A DNA stretch of 64,000 nucleotides from Pararobbsia silviterrae. GTDB lineage: Bacteria; Pseudomonadota; Gammaproteobacteria; Burkholderiales; Burkholderiaceae. Of this stretch, positions 16,652 to 25,142 are shown one piece after another. Position numbers and translations under genes: made by a program. The DNA is taken from NCBI RefSeq assembly GCF_003628125.1, contig NZ_RBZU01000008.1, forward strand, positions 59,748-123,747, in the 5' to 3' direction. The notes below the pieces were generated by a model. It was not told the DNA's origin. It made no database searches and saw nothing but the letters and a program-made list of their open reading frames with translations. The stretch's first letter is position 1. Each line of letters opens with the position of its first letter.

Positions 16652-18781
16652 TTATCCCCACATTTTGCGCATTTTAGCGGCGAGATCGATGTGCATGCGC
16701 GCCTGTTCAGGTGTTGTCGCCTGAGCGCCGGGTTCGCGCGGCCAGCTCGTCGATTCGAAATGCGTGAGCAGCGTATTCGGAATGAATCGCGTGCGGGATC
16801 CGTAGACGTGGCGATCGCCGTGCGCGGTCTGCTGCGTCACATAGAAGCGCTCCGGGACGAGAATCTCGAGCGTGTCCTTCGCGCGCGTCATCGCGACATA
16901 GAGCAGCCGGCGTTCTTCCTCGATCTCGTCGGGCGATCCCGCCGCCAGGTCGGACGGGATGCAGCCGTCGACCCCGTTGAGCACGAAGACGTGCTGCCAT
17001 TCCTGCCCCTTGGCCGAGTGGATCGTCGACAGGATCAGATAGTCCTCGTCGCGCAGCGGCACACCCGCTTCGTCGCTCGTGGCATCGGGCGGATCGAGCG
17101 CGAGTTCGGTCAGGAAGCGCTCGCGCGACGGATAGCTCGCGCCGATATGGGCGAGCTGAACGAGATCGGCCAGTCGCGCGGGCGCGTCGTCATAGCGGTC
17201 GAGCAGATGCGGCTCATACCAGGTTCGGATCCGGTCGAGCTCCGCCGGCCACGCGTGCAAGCCCGCCCGGATGTCGGCGATGAGATCCGCGAACGCCGCC
17301 CAGTCGGCCGCCGGGCGCGCGCCCGGCGAGAATGTGCGCAGTGCGTGCGCGACGTCGTCCGCCGCGGCGAGCGCGTCGAGTGCGCGCCCGGCCGTCACGG
17401 GACCCACACCGGGCAGCACTTGCATGACGCGGAAGCCCGCCACACGATCGCGCGGATTCTCCGCGAATCGCAGGACCGCGAGCACGTCTTTCACATGCGC
17501 CGCGTCGAGAAACTTGAGTCCGCCGAACTTGACGAACGGGATGTTGCGCACCGTGAGTTCGACTTCGAGCGGGCCGCTGTGGTCGGATGCGCGAAACAGC
17601 ACGGCCTGCTTTTTGAGTTCGACGCCCGCCTCGCGCTGTTCGAGCACGCGCGCGCAGACATAGCGCGCCTGATCGGCCTCGTCCTTGACGTGCACGAGCG
17701 CCGGCCGCTGCGCGGACGCGCGCTCGGACCACAGATGCTTCGTATAGCGTTCGGCGGCGAGCCCGATGACCGCGTTCGACGCCTCGAGGATCGGCTGCGT
17801 CGAGCGGTAATTCTGTTCGAGCGTGACGATGCGCGCGGGCGGGTCGAACTGAGACGGGAAGTCGAGGATGTTGCGTACGGTCGCCGCGCGGAACGAATAG
17901 ATCGATTGCGCGTCGTCGCCGACGACCGTCAGGCCGCGGCCGTCGGGCTTGAGGCCGCGCAGGATCGTTGCCTGGAGCGCATTGGTGTCCTGGTATTCGT
18001 CGACGAGCACATGGTCGAAACGCGCGCCCGCATCGGCCGCGAGCGCGGGCTCGGCCATCATGTGCGCGCAATAGAGCAGCAGGTCGTCGTAATCGAGCAC
18101 GTCCTGTTTTTGTTTCGCTTCGACATAGGCGCCGAATAGCGCGCGCAGTTCGTCGCGCCACTCGGCGCACCACGGGTAATAGAGACCGAGCACGGCTTCG
18201 AGATCGGCTTGCGCATTGACGACGCGCGAATAAATCGCGAGGCAGGTCGATTTGAGCGGAAATCGGCGGTCTTTCGTCGAAAAATCGAGTTCGTGACGAA
18301 CGAGGTTCATCAGATCGGCCGAATCCTCGCGATCGTGAATCGTATAGGTCGGTGATAAACCGATCTGGCCCGCATATTCACGTAATAATCGCGCGCCAAT
18401 TCCGTGAAATGTGCCGGACCAGTGGAGTCCCGAGGCGAGTGTCGCGGCGTCGGCGCCGAGCGCGCGCCAGGCGATGCGTTCGACGCGTTTGCGCATCTCG
18501 CCCGCCGCGCGGCGTGAAAACGTCAGCAACAGAATCCGGCGCGGATCGACGCCATGGATCAGCAGATGGGTGACGCGGTGCGCGAGCGTGTCCGTTTTGC
18601 CCGAGCCAGCGCCGGCAATGACGAGCAGCGGGGCGTCCACCTGCGCGCCGGCGGCGCCGGTGGCCGATGGCGCGCGCACGCCGTGCTCGACGGCCGCGCG
18701 TTGAGCGGGATTCAAACGGGCGAGATAATCGGACGCGGCGCGTCCGGACCGTCCGGCGGCATCGGCTGTTTCGGCGTACAT
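16652..18781 (-). CDS. UvrD/Rep-family ATP-dependent DNA helicase
   Basis: A 709-residue superfamily 1A helicase. Motifs in order: Walker A VIAGAGSGKTDT (about residues 53-64), LLLTFSRRAAGEM (Ia), DEYQDTNALQ (II, about 262), VVGDDAQSIYSFRAA (III), LEQNYRST (IV), and STIHSAKGQEWQHVFVLNGVDGCIP plus LLYVAMTRAKD (V/VI). It is close in length to UvrD and Rep but lacks the typical UvrD C-terminal tail, and its FSRRAAGEM segment differs from canonical UvrD. It probably unwinds 3'-5' in repair or replication restart. Confidence 0.9.
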   Translation of the reverse strand: MYAETADAAGRSGRAASDYLARLNPAQRAAVEHGVRAPSATGAAGAQVDAPLLVIAGAGSGKTDTLAHRVTHLLIHGVDPRRILLLTFSRRAAGEMRKRVERIAWRALGADAATLASGLHWSGTFHGIGARLLREYAGQIGLSPTYTIHDREDSADLMNLVRHELDFSTKDRRFPLKSTCLAIYSRVVNAQADLEAVLGLYYPWCAEWRDELRALFGAYVEAKQKQDVLDYDDLLLYCAHMMAEPALAADAGARFDHVLVDEYQDTNALQATILRGLKPDGRGLTVVGDDAQSIYSFRAATVRNILDFPSQFDPPARIVTLEQNYRSTQPILEASNAVIGLAAERYTKHLWSERASAQRPALVHVKDEADQARYVCARVLEQREAGVELKKQAVLFRASDHSGPLEVELTVRNIPFVKFGGLKFLDAAHVKDVLAVLRFAENPRDRVAGFRVMQVLPGVGPVTAGRALDALAAADDVAHALRTFSPGARPAADWAAFADLIADIRAGLHAWPAELDRIRTWYEPHLLDRYDDAPARLADLVQLAHIGASYPSRERFLTELALDPPDATSDEAGVPLRDEDYLILSTIHSAKGQEWQHVFVLNGVDGCIPSDLAAGSPDEIEEERRLLYVAMTRAKDTLEILVPERFYVTQQTAHGDRHVYGSRTRFIPNTLLTHFESTSWPREPGAQATTPEQARMHIDLAAKMRKMWG

Positions 18782-19027
18782 CGGGGAAGAACGGCGGATC
18801 GGAGAAAGCTGACCTTACCGCGTCGCGCGCGCCGTCCGCAAGTGCGTCCGGTGTCGCCGCGCGCGCCAAGCTTAAAATCGGCGCGAACGCAAGCGGGAAT
18901 CGAGATGTTCGGAAAATAAGGTGCAATGCTGATTTGCGTGAGCATATTTGACATCACAATAGCCTATGGTCGATAACAGGCCCGGATCGTTCTGTTTTCT
19001 ATCCAAGTCAAAAGCGGAGCATCGGAC

Positions 19028-20032
19028 GTGATCATTGATTCGAAAGAGGCGCAAGACGATCTCGTGCGGATGTATCGAATAATCGATACGCCGCCTGAGC
19101 CGAACTTCGACCGGGTAACCAAGCTGACGGCGAATATATTCGGCAGGCCGGTCTGCACGCTTTCGCTCGTCGACCGGGATCGTTTCTGGTTCAAGTCGAA
19201 ATACGGGACCGAGGCGACCGAGATGCCGCGGCATATGGCGTTCTGCAGCGAGACGATCCGCAGCGAGGAAGTATTCGTCGTACACGATGCATTGGCGGAC
19301 CCTCGATTCGTCAATGCGCCCGTCGTCGCGAATTTCCCGTTTTTCCGGTTCTACGCGGGCGCGCCGCTGATCACGCCGTCGGGTGCGTGCGTCGGTTCGC
19401 TCTGCATTCTCGACACGGCGCCGCAGTCGGAATTCGCGGGCAGCGATCGCGCGATCCTCTCGGATATGGCGTCGACTGTCGTCGAATTGCTCGAAGCGCG
19501 GGCGCGTCAACTCGAACTCGTCGAAAGCAACGAGCAGATCGCGTTTCTCGCGTCGCATGATCCGCTGACCGGGCTCGCGAACCGGCGCCGGCTCTGGGAA
19601 GTCATCGATGAGGCGAGTACCGACGCGCAAATCGCGTTGCTTTATCTCGACCTCGACGGCTTCAAGGTCGTCAACGACAAGCTCGGACATGTCTTGGGCG
19701 ACGTCCTGCTGCGGCATGTTGCCGACCGAATCCGGCTCTCTTTGCCCGAGAAGGCGCTCGTCGCGCGTCTGGGCGGCGACGAGTTCGCGGTCCTGCTGCG
19801 CAAGGGTGACGGCAATCTGCTGTCGGAAGCCGAACAGGTCGCGCGGCATCTCGTGGACGTCGTCGGCCGGCCGTATGAACTCGGCGACTATTCGGCGGAA
19901 ATCGGCGTGAGCATCGGAGTCGCGCTCGTGCGCGGCGATTTCGAACTCGACACGACGCTGCGCATCGCCGATCGCGCGCTCTACGAAGCCAAACTTGCCG
20001 GACGCGGGTGTTATCGCGTCGCGAACGCCTGA
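19028..20032 (+). CDS. Diguanylate cyclase with N-terminal GAF domain
   Basis: A 334-residue soluble protein expected to make c-di-GMP from two GTP. A GAF domain (about residues 20-155, with FPFFRFYAGAPLITPSGACVGSLCILD) precedes a GGDEF domain starting at DPLTGLANRRRL. The active loop RLGGDEF is at about residue 248. An RxxD inhibitory site five residues upstream is absent (the segment is PEKALVA), so product inhibition through that site is unlikely. It starts with GTG 19028, ten bases after GGAG. It is monocistronic and followed by a repeat-like G+T-rich gap. Confidence 0.9.
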   Translation: MIIDSKEAQDDLVRMYRIIDTPPEPNFDRVTKLTANIFGRPVCTLSLVDRDRFWFKSKYGTEATEMPRHMAFCSETIRSEEVFVVHDALADPRFVNAPVVANFPFFRFYAGAPLITPSGACVGSLCILDTAPQSEFAGSDRAILSDMASTVVELLEARARQLELVESNEQIAFLASHDPLTGLANRRRLWEVIDEASTDAQIALLYLDLDGFKVVNDKLGHVLGDVLLRHVADRIRLSLPEKALVARLGGDEFAVLLRKGDGNLLSEAEQVARHLVDVVGRPYELGDYSAEIGVSIGVALVRGDFELDTTLRIADRALYEAKLAGRGCYRVANA

Positions 20033-20361
20033 TATCGAGCGATATCGAGGCTCTGGTTGGCTCGGGGCCTCGATTCGTGGTGGGGCTGAGGTCGTGTTTG
20101 GCGTTGTGTTGGACCGCGTGTCGGGTGTGGCGCGGCGTGTTGGCTGCGTATCGGCTGGGCTGGGTGTTGTGCTTGCCGGTGTGCTTGGCGCGGTGCTGAG
20201 TGTCGAGCCTGGTGTTGAGCCGCATGTTGCGGTGTTGCGCTTAGCGTGGTTTGTGCTGAGTGTCGTTTTTGACGTCCTTTTTAGCTTCTTTGCCGCTCCT
20301 TTGACTTGCTGCTCCTTTGACATCATTGAAAATCTATCTACTGATAGATAACATTGCGCAC
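20033..20361. other. G+T-skewed gene-free interval upstream of the TetR gene
   Basis: Up to about 20260 the plus strand is dominated by G and T in loose reiterations such as GGTGTTG, GTGCTTG and GGTGCTGAG, resembling a decayed short-unit repeat. After that the sequence becomes A+T-richer and carries the TetR promoter/operator. No coding potential is apparent. Confidence 0.6.
20317..20350 (+). promoter_or_regulatory. TetR-gene promoter overlapped by a palindromic operator
   Basis: A perfect -35 TTGACA (20317-20322) is followed 16-17 bases later by a weak -10 (around 20339-20345). Overlapping that -10 is TATCTA-CTGA-TAGATA (20335-20350), a perfect inverted repeat ending 11 bases before the ATG. 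The layout suits negative autoregulation. Two related palindromes lie downstream at 21297-21314 and 21539-21566. Confidence 0.6.
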
Positions 20362-20922
20362 ATGGAAACGCGAACCGTCCGTGAACAGCTTGTCGAATAC
20401 GCCCAGACCCTGATCATGCTGCGGGGATTCAATGGGTTCAGCTACCGCGATCTCTCCGAGCTCGTCGGGGTCAAGACATCGAGCATTCACTATTACTTTC
20501 CCTCGAAGGACGACCTGATTCTCGAGGCCGTCAATACCTATAGCAGCGAGACGTTGGCCGAGATGTACGCGATGGATTCGTCGCTGCCGGCCGACGTGCG
20601 GCTCGACCGCTATACGCGGCTGTTCGGCAAAGTGCTCGGCGACGGCGACCAGATTTGCCTGTGCGGCATGCTGGCCGCCGATATCGCGTCGTTGCCCGAG
20701 AACGTCAAGCAGGCGGTCCAGAGTTTTTTTCGGAGCAATGAAACATGGCTCGGGAAATTGCTCGCCGAAGGCAAACGGCAAGGCACGCTCGTCGACACGG
20801 GCAAGCCGGAGGTCGCGGGGCGCGTGCTGTATTCGGCATTTCAGGGCGCGGTGCTTGCGAGCCGCTTGTTCGGCGTGAGGTCACGACTCGAAGAGGTGAC
20901 CGCGGCGTACAAGGTTCGTTAG
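20362..20922 (+). CDS. TetR-family regulator
   Basis: A 186-residue regulator. The HTH spans residues 5-50: VREQLVEYAQTLIMLRGFNG, then YRDLSELVGVKTSSIHYYFPSKDDLI, with the classic IHYYFPSK recognition helix. The C-terminal part contains DGDQICLCGMLAADIASLP, whose two nearby cysteines resemble the C-x-C-G-M segment of NemR-like TetR proteins that sense electrophiles. ATG 20362 is chosen because residues upstream overlap the promoter. No enzyme gene follows; the next 875 bases are repeats. Its target may lie elsewhere or be lost. Confidence 0.85.
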   Translation: METRTVREQLVEYAQTLIMLRGFNGFSYRDLSELVGVKTSSIHYYFPSKDDLILEAVNTYSSETLAEMYAMDSSLPADVRLDRYTRLFGKVLGDGDQICLCGMLAADIASLPENVKQAVQSFFRSNETWLGKLLAEGKRQGTLVDTGKPEVAGRVLYSAFQGAVLASRLFGVRSRLEEVTAAYKVR

Positions 20923-21055
20923 CGCGAGGCGGATGCCGGACCGTGTATGACCGCGTCCGCCGCGACAATGTCGGCCTCGCGCAGGGTGAAGGCAAAAAGA
21001 CAGGGTTCGAAACGATTGGGTTCGAAAACGGGCTCGGCGCTGGGGTTAACGTGGG

Positions 21056-21264
21056 GTGCTTAGCAGGTGCTTAGCAGGTGCTTAGGCGGGTCGTTAGGTC
21101 ATTGCATGGGCGATGGCTTAGTTGAGTATCTAAGTCCGTGTTTGGGCGGACCATTGGTCGGTGCTTAGACAGGTATTTAGGTAAGTGTTTAGGCTGGCGC
21201 TTAGGTAGATGCTTAGGCGGGTGCTTAGGTGGGTCTTAGGCAGGTCTACGCAGGTGCTTGGGCG
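21056..21264 (+). repeat. Degenerate 11-12 bp minisatellite, core GTGCTTAG
   Basis: About 17 imperfect units of the type RTGCTTAGGYRG. The first two (GTGCTTAGCAG) are identical; later ones diverge. A related array in the opposite orientation lies at 23411-23585 on the other side of the chemoreceptor gene. Confidence 0.75.
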
Positions 21265-21296
21265 ACTTCCAAAAGTTGAGTTATTTTTGGGGTCAC

Positions 21297-21314
21297 CTAT
21301 CTCTAAGTAGATAG
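21297..21314. promoter_or_regulatory. CTATCT-N6-AGATAG palindrome (TetR-operator-like)
   Basis: A perfect 6-bp inverted repeat sharing the CTATCT/TAGATAG words with the operator at 20335-20350 upstream of the TetR gene. An A+T-rich stretch and a GAGGAGA purine run follow, but I see no start codon or gene for it to control. Confidence 0.45.
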
Positions 21315-21376
21315 ATGACTCGATAAATAACGCGAGGAGACAAGAAGCCGAGCGATTCGTCGCGATCGACTTGGGT

Positions 21377-21416
21377 TTGCTTCGGGTTGCCTTGTGTTGC
21401 TTCGTGTTGCTGCGAT
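21377..21416 (+). repeat. Four 10-bp units related to TTGCTTCGTG
   Basis: TTGCTTCGGG, TTGCCTTGTG, TTGCTTCGTG and TTGCTGCGAT run head to tail. Confidence 0.7.
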
Positions 21417-21485
21417 TCGGTGTTATTCGATCGGCCGTGACAATCGCTCGATTTCGATCGAAAACACGTCCGTCGGACCGGCCGA

Positions 21486-21515
21486 TCCTGTGCGGCCCTG
21501 TGCGGTCCTGTGCGA
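21486..21515 (+). repeat. Three 10-bp units related to TCCTGTGCGG
   Basis: TCCTGTGCGG, CCCTGTGCGG and TCCTGTGCGA are consecutive. Confidence 0.75.
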
Positions 21516-21538
21516 TCGCGTGCCGCATTGCGTGGAGG

Positions 21539-21566
21539 CATCTATCTAGTCGTAGATGGATAGATG
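21539..21566. promoter_or_regulatory. CATCTATC-N12-GATAGATG palindrome (TetR-operator-like)
   Basis: A perfect 8-bp inverted repeat whose interior adds TA-GTCG-TAGAT, so it looks like an extended relative of the operator at 20335-20350. It lies 26 bases before the perfect octamer array. Confidence 0.45.
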
Positions 21567-21592
21567 TCGCACATTGCCGGATCCTGCGCGCA

Positions 21593-21688
21593 AAGAGCCC
21601 AAGAGCCCAAGAGCCCAAGAGCCCAAGAGCCCAAGAGCCCAAGAGCCCAAGAGCCCAAGAGCCCAAGAGCCCAAGAGCCCAAGAGCCC
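21593..21688 (+). repeat. Perfect octamer array, AAGAGCCC x 12
   Basis: Twelve uninterrupted identical copies (96 bases). The unit is not a multiple of three. The array abuts the nonamer array without a gap. Perfect copy identity implies recent expansion or ongoing slippage. Confidence 0.97.
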
Positions 21689-21778
21689 AACGAACCCAAC
21701 GAACCCAACGAACCCAACGAACCCAACGAACCCAACGAACCCAACGAACCCAACGAACCCAACGAACCCAACGAACCC
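21689..21778 (+). repeat. Perfect nonamer array, AACGAACCC x 10
   Basis: Ten identical copies (90 bases) directly following the octamer array. AACGAACCC differs from AAGAGCCC by a few edits (both are AA..A.CCC), so one may have arisen from the other. The array ends 19 bases from the stop of the minus-strand chemoreceptor gene. Confidence 0.97.
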
Positions 21779-21797
21779 AACGCGCACAAATAATCCG

Positions 21798-23198
21798 TCA
21801 AACGCGATAGCCGATGCGCAGACCGCCCCAATGGCGTCCGTTGACCGTGATCGGCGCCGACGCGTCCTTCATCAGCACGAACTCGCCGCCGCCCATATCG
21901 CGCCGATACGTCTGAAGCAGAAAGCGCTTCGTATTGGCGCCCGCGGCGCTTCCGGTCCGGTCGTTGAAGATCCGTCGATTGCGACAGTTCGCCGCGTTCC
22001 AGACGGGATCGTCGCGTTGCGGCTCCGAAAACTTGCGGTTATGCGTCGGCAGATAGCCGTGCCGATCGATCGCGGCGCAAAACGCGACGCGCGGATCGAA
22101 CGACAGCAGCGGCTCCTGGATCGCGGGCAGCACGCGATCGGTAAACGCCGTGAAGCGCGTCATGTGTTGCGGAGGATTCGTGCCCGGCAGCGGTTGATAC
22201 TGCTCGTCGAACAACTCGGCGAGCGTGATGTCGCCGCGCTCGAGCGCGGCCTCGAAGAGCTTGCCGATTTTCGCCGCGTTCTGTTCGACCGCCGTGACGA
22301 AGCGTGTGTCTTCGGTCTCGATGCCGGTCTCGGCCGTCAGCTCGATGAGCGTCTCCGAGACGCTCAATAGCTTGCCGAGCCGCGTCTTCGCTTGCGCGAA
22401 GTTCGCGCTCGAATCCTGGACATCGGAAGCCATATCGAGGACCTGGGCCTCGAGCCCCGTGCATTGCGCCTCGATATCGCCGGTCAGCGTCGCGATCTGG
22501 TCGGCTTCGTCGTTCAGTTGCGTGATCGCGTCCCCGGTCGCGTGCACGATCTCGCCGATCGTGCGTGTGCCTTCGCGTACGCGATGCGCGCGCTCGGTGT
22601 TGACCGTGCCCTCGCTGATCAGTTGTTCAGTCTGGCGGGCGAGTTGGGCGAGCGTCTGTTCGATCTGGCTCGTGGCCTCGGATGTCTTGGCCGACAGCGT
22701 CTTGACCTCGGAGGCGACGACCGCGAAGCTTCGCCCGCGCTCGCCGGCACGGGCGGCCTCGATCGCGGCGTTGAGGGCGAGCAGATGGGTCTGTCGCGCG
22801 ATCGTCGAGATCTCTTCGGACACCGTGCTCACATGCTTGAGCGCGGCGCGCAATGAGGCGATCTGCGCTTCGATGACCGTGACGCCTTCGACGAGGCCGT
22901 GGATATCGGCCAGCGACGCGTCGAGCGTCTGTTGCGACTGTTGAACGCCGGTGGCCGCACGCATCGACACGTCGCGCATCGCGCGCGCGGCGCTCGCGAT
23001 GCGGCGGTTGCCGTCCATCGTTTGCGCGGCCGATTCGCGCAGCGTCTCGCAGACTTGGGTCTGGCGCCCGACGCGCATGGCCACCTCGTCGACATGCCCG
23101 GACACATCGCAGATCTCGATGCCGAGTTCGCCCGCCTGGGTCGCGATGTCGCCGAAGATTGCGGGCGTGCGTCCTCCTCGTAAAAACCCGAAAAGCAT
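21798..23198 (-). CDS. Soluble methyl-accepting chemotaxis protein with C-terminal sensor-like domain
   Basis: A 466-residue receptor without signal peptide or membrane helix. Signalling helices come first (about residues 20-290), with tip HLLALNAAIEAARAGERGRSFAVVASEVK. The C-terminal about 150 residues (from SVSETLIELTAETG) contain AIDRHGYLPTHNRKFS and NRRIFNDRTGSAA, a conserved Cache/PAS-like pattern of receptors with the sensor after the signalling part. ATG 23198 begins MLFGFLRGGRT; upstream codons look non-coding. It would detect a cytoplasmic signal or sit at a polar array. Repeat arrays flank the gene on both sides. Confidence 0.87.
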   Translation of the reverse strand: MLFGFLRGGRTPAIFGDIATQAGELGIEICDVSGHVDEVAMRVGRQTQVCETLRESAAQTMDGNRRIASAARAMRDVSMRAATGVQQSQQTLDASLADIHGLVEGVTVIEAQIASLRAALKHVSTVSEEISTIARQTHLLALNAAIEAARAGERGRSFAVVASEVKTLSAKTSEATSQIEQTLAQLARQTEQLISEGTVNTERAHRVREGTRTIGEIVHATGDAITQLNDEADQIATLTGDIEAQCTGLEAQVLDMASDVQDSSANFAQAKTRLGKLLSVSETLIELTAETGIETEDTRFVTAVEQNAAKIGKLFEAALERGDITLAELFDEQYQPLPGTNPPQHMTRFTAFTDRVLPAIQEPLLSFDPRVAFCAAIDRHGYLPTHNRKFSEPQRDDPVWNAANCRNRRIFNDRTGSAAGANTKRFLLQTYRRDMGGGEFVLMKDASAPITVNGRHWGGLRIGYRV

Positions 23199-23577
23199 AA
23201 TCTCGATGTCCCCTGTGGTTCGATGCATTCGGCTGAGGCCGGCTCGCCCGACGTATCGGCACGTGCCGACGTCCGGCGTCCACGTCTTGTCCCTGGGATA
23301 TCGACGGCGCAAAGGCGTCCGTGCATCCGTAACAACCCTTGCGCGTGCGCGCCGTGAATCGGGCCACGTGTCGTCGGGTTTAGGCGCGGATGTGAGGCAC
23401 GGCTCAAGCGCCGCTAAGGCATGACCAACGCATGGCTAACGCACGCCCAACGCATGGCTAAGGCATGCTAAGGCGCGACTAAAGCACGACTAAAGCGCGG
23501 CTAAGGCATCGTCGATCACGCTTTAGCGGATGACTAAGGCGCAACTGAAGCATGACGAGGGCGAGACTCAAGCACGG
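23199..23577. other. Gene-free interval containing an inverted relative of the 21.1-kb minisatellite
   Basis: The first 200 bases are unremarkable 5' flank of the chemoreceptor gene. From 23411 the sequence becomes a degenerate short-unit repeat that reaches the end of the MFS gene. No gene is seen. Confidence 0.7.
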
Positions 23578-23585
23578 CTAAGCGC
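23411..23585 (-). repeat. Degenerate 11-bp minisatellite, core RTGCYTTAG on the minus strand
   Basis: On the plus strand the units read like GGCTAAGGCATG and ACTAAAGCACG. On the minus strand they become GTGCTTTAGTC and ATGCCTTAGCC, matching the core of the array at 21056-21264, which lies in the opposite orientation. The last copies run into the 3' end of the MFS gene. Confidence 0.65.
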
Positions 23586-24873
23586 GCGGCGTCTCCCGCA
23601 AGCGATCCTCGGCGCGCGCACCGCGCGAGCGGGTGAATGCGGCATGCGAGCGCCGGTTGAACGCCGCGCCGCCGAGCAGGATGCCGGCCGTGCCCCAGAA
23701 CACGGAGCGCATGCCGAAGTGACCGCCCGCATAGCCGCCCGCGACGGGGCCGAGCACTTGCCCCGTGTACTGCGCGGAAATCGAATAGCCGAGCATGTAG
23801 CCCGCGACGTCGGGCGGTACGTTGTGCCGGATCACGCTCGCCACGCAGGGCAACAGGCCGCCGAGCGAAAGCCCGAGCGCGAAGCGCAGCGCGATCAACT
23901 GCCATCCGCGCGTGACGAACGCCTGCGGGATCATCAGGAGCCCGGCGACGGTCAGGCATCCGACGATCACGTTCCAGTGGCCGACGCGGTCCGCGAGCTT
24001 GCCGAGCCGCGACGCCGAAAGAATGCTGCCGAGCGCCGTGCCCGACATCACGACACCGGCGATCATCGTGACCTGGTGCGCGGGGACGAGCTGCGCGACA
24101 TACACCGTGATGATCGGCTCGATCGACATGTTCGCGAACAGCAGCAGCATGCCGGTCACGAGCATCGCGACGAGCGGGCGTTTGTCGGGCACGGCGGCCC
24201 AGCCCGTCGGTCCCTCCCCCTTGCGCTTGGCCTGCGCGGGCCGGTCGCGCTTGATCAGGAGCACGGTGCCGATGAACGTCAGGAAAATCAGCGCGCCCGA
24301 CGCGAGGAACGTCGCGCGGATGCCGATCACGGGTGCGATGAAGCCGCCGATCAACGGTCCCGCGACATTGCCGGCCATGATGCCCGACGACAGCACGCCC
24401 AGCGCCCATCCGCAGCGCGCTTTCGGTGTCTGGGTCGCGACGAGCACGGTCGAACCCGAGGCATACCCGCCGAGCAAGCCTGCCGCGAGACGCAGCGCGA
24501 CGAGCTGCCAGACCGAATGCGCCATGCCCATCAACGACATCACGATGGCCATCCCGAGGCTCGCGCGAATCAGCATGAGCTTGCGTCCGTAGCGATCGGC
24601 GAGCCTGCCCCAGAGCGGCGCGGTCAGCCCCGCCGTAAAGAACGTCGCACCGAACGCGATGCCCGACCATTCGACGATCGCCGCGTGATCGGATACGCCG
24701 AGTTGTTCGACGTAGAGCGGCAGGAACGGCAACATCAGCGTCATCGCGACGAGCGTCGTGAACGATCCGAATACGCAGACCGCGAGATTGCGGCGCCAAT
24801 GCGCGAAGCCCTGCGCCTGTGCCGTCGCGGAGGCGGCGTCGAGCGTCGGCGGAGTCGATTGAGGAGAAGTCAT
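23578..24873 (-). CDS. mdtG: MFS multidrug efflux transporter, MdtG-like
   Basis: A 431-residue twelve-helix permease. It matches MdtG closely: WRRNLAVCVFGSFTT, LMLPFLPLYVEQLGVSDHAA, the motif-A loop GRLADRYGRKLMLIRASLGM, and PKARCGWALGVLSSG. ATG 24873 follows GAAG-type spacing and begins MTSPQSTPPTLD; residues further upstream are not transporter-like. Predicted proton-coupled drug export. The 3' end touches a degenerate repeat tract. Confidence 0.88.
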   Translation of the reverse strand: MTSPQSTPPTLDAASATAQAQGFAHWRRNLAVCVFGSFTTLVAMTLMLPFLPLYVEQLGVSDHAAIVEWSGIAFGATFFTAGLTAPLWGRLADRYGRKLMLIRASLGMAIVMSLMGMAHSVWQLVALRLAAGLLGGYASGSTVLVATQTPKARCGWALGVLSSGIMAGNVAGPLIGGFIAPVIGIRATFLASGALIFLTFIGTVLLIKRDRPAQAKRKGEGPTGWAAVPDKRPLVAMLVTGMLLLFANMSIEPIITVYVAQLVPAHQVTMIAGVVMSGTALGSILSASRLGKLADRVGHWNVIVGCLTVAGLLMIPQAFVTRGWQLIALRFALGLSLGGLLPCVASVIRHNVPPDVAGYMLGYSISAQYTGQVLGPVAGGYAGGHFGMRSVFWGTAGILLGGAAFNRRSHAAFTRSRGARAEDRLRETPRA

Positions 24874-25142
24874 GGCGTCGGGGGCATCGATTCGTTGTGC
24901 GAGTCCCGCTCGGGTGCCGCGTGCCGGGCAGGCGCGCGTCGGCGAGATGCAAGGATAGTAGTGCCTCTGTCCCCCGCCCAAACAGTCCACTGGCGATACT
25001 GGTATCAGGAGTACCCGGGTCGCGCGCGCCGCGGCCGGATTCGAATCGTTACGATCGTCGGCACATTTCGTCGCGAAATCCGCGCCGGCCGCGTCGGGCC
25101 GATCACGCTACACTGGCGTCATTCACGCGATAACGGGATCTC

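Larger units (their letters stand above)
20923..21797. other. Gene-free mosaic of short-unit tandem repeats
   Basis: Between the TetR gene and the soluble chemoreceptor gene lie 875 bases with no convincing gene. They contain at least five different arrays with 8-12 bp units plus two CTATCT/AGATAG palindromes. Each array is listed separately. Reading frames spanning the arrays exist only because the units contain no stop codons. Confidence 0.8.

Noticed and set aside
21056-21264. CRISPR-like array
   Set aside because: The units are 11-12 bp, degenerate and directly abutting, with no constant repeat/variable spacer pattern and no cas genes nearby.
21371-21831. Apparent repetitive proteins (AQEPKSPR and EPN/TNP repeats) in several frames on both strands
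   Set aside because: The octamer and nonamer units contain no stop codons, so frames stay open on either strand. There is no ribosome-binding site, and the open frames run into unrelated sequence.
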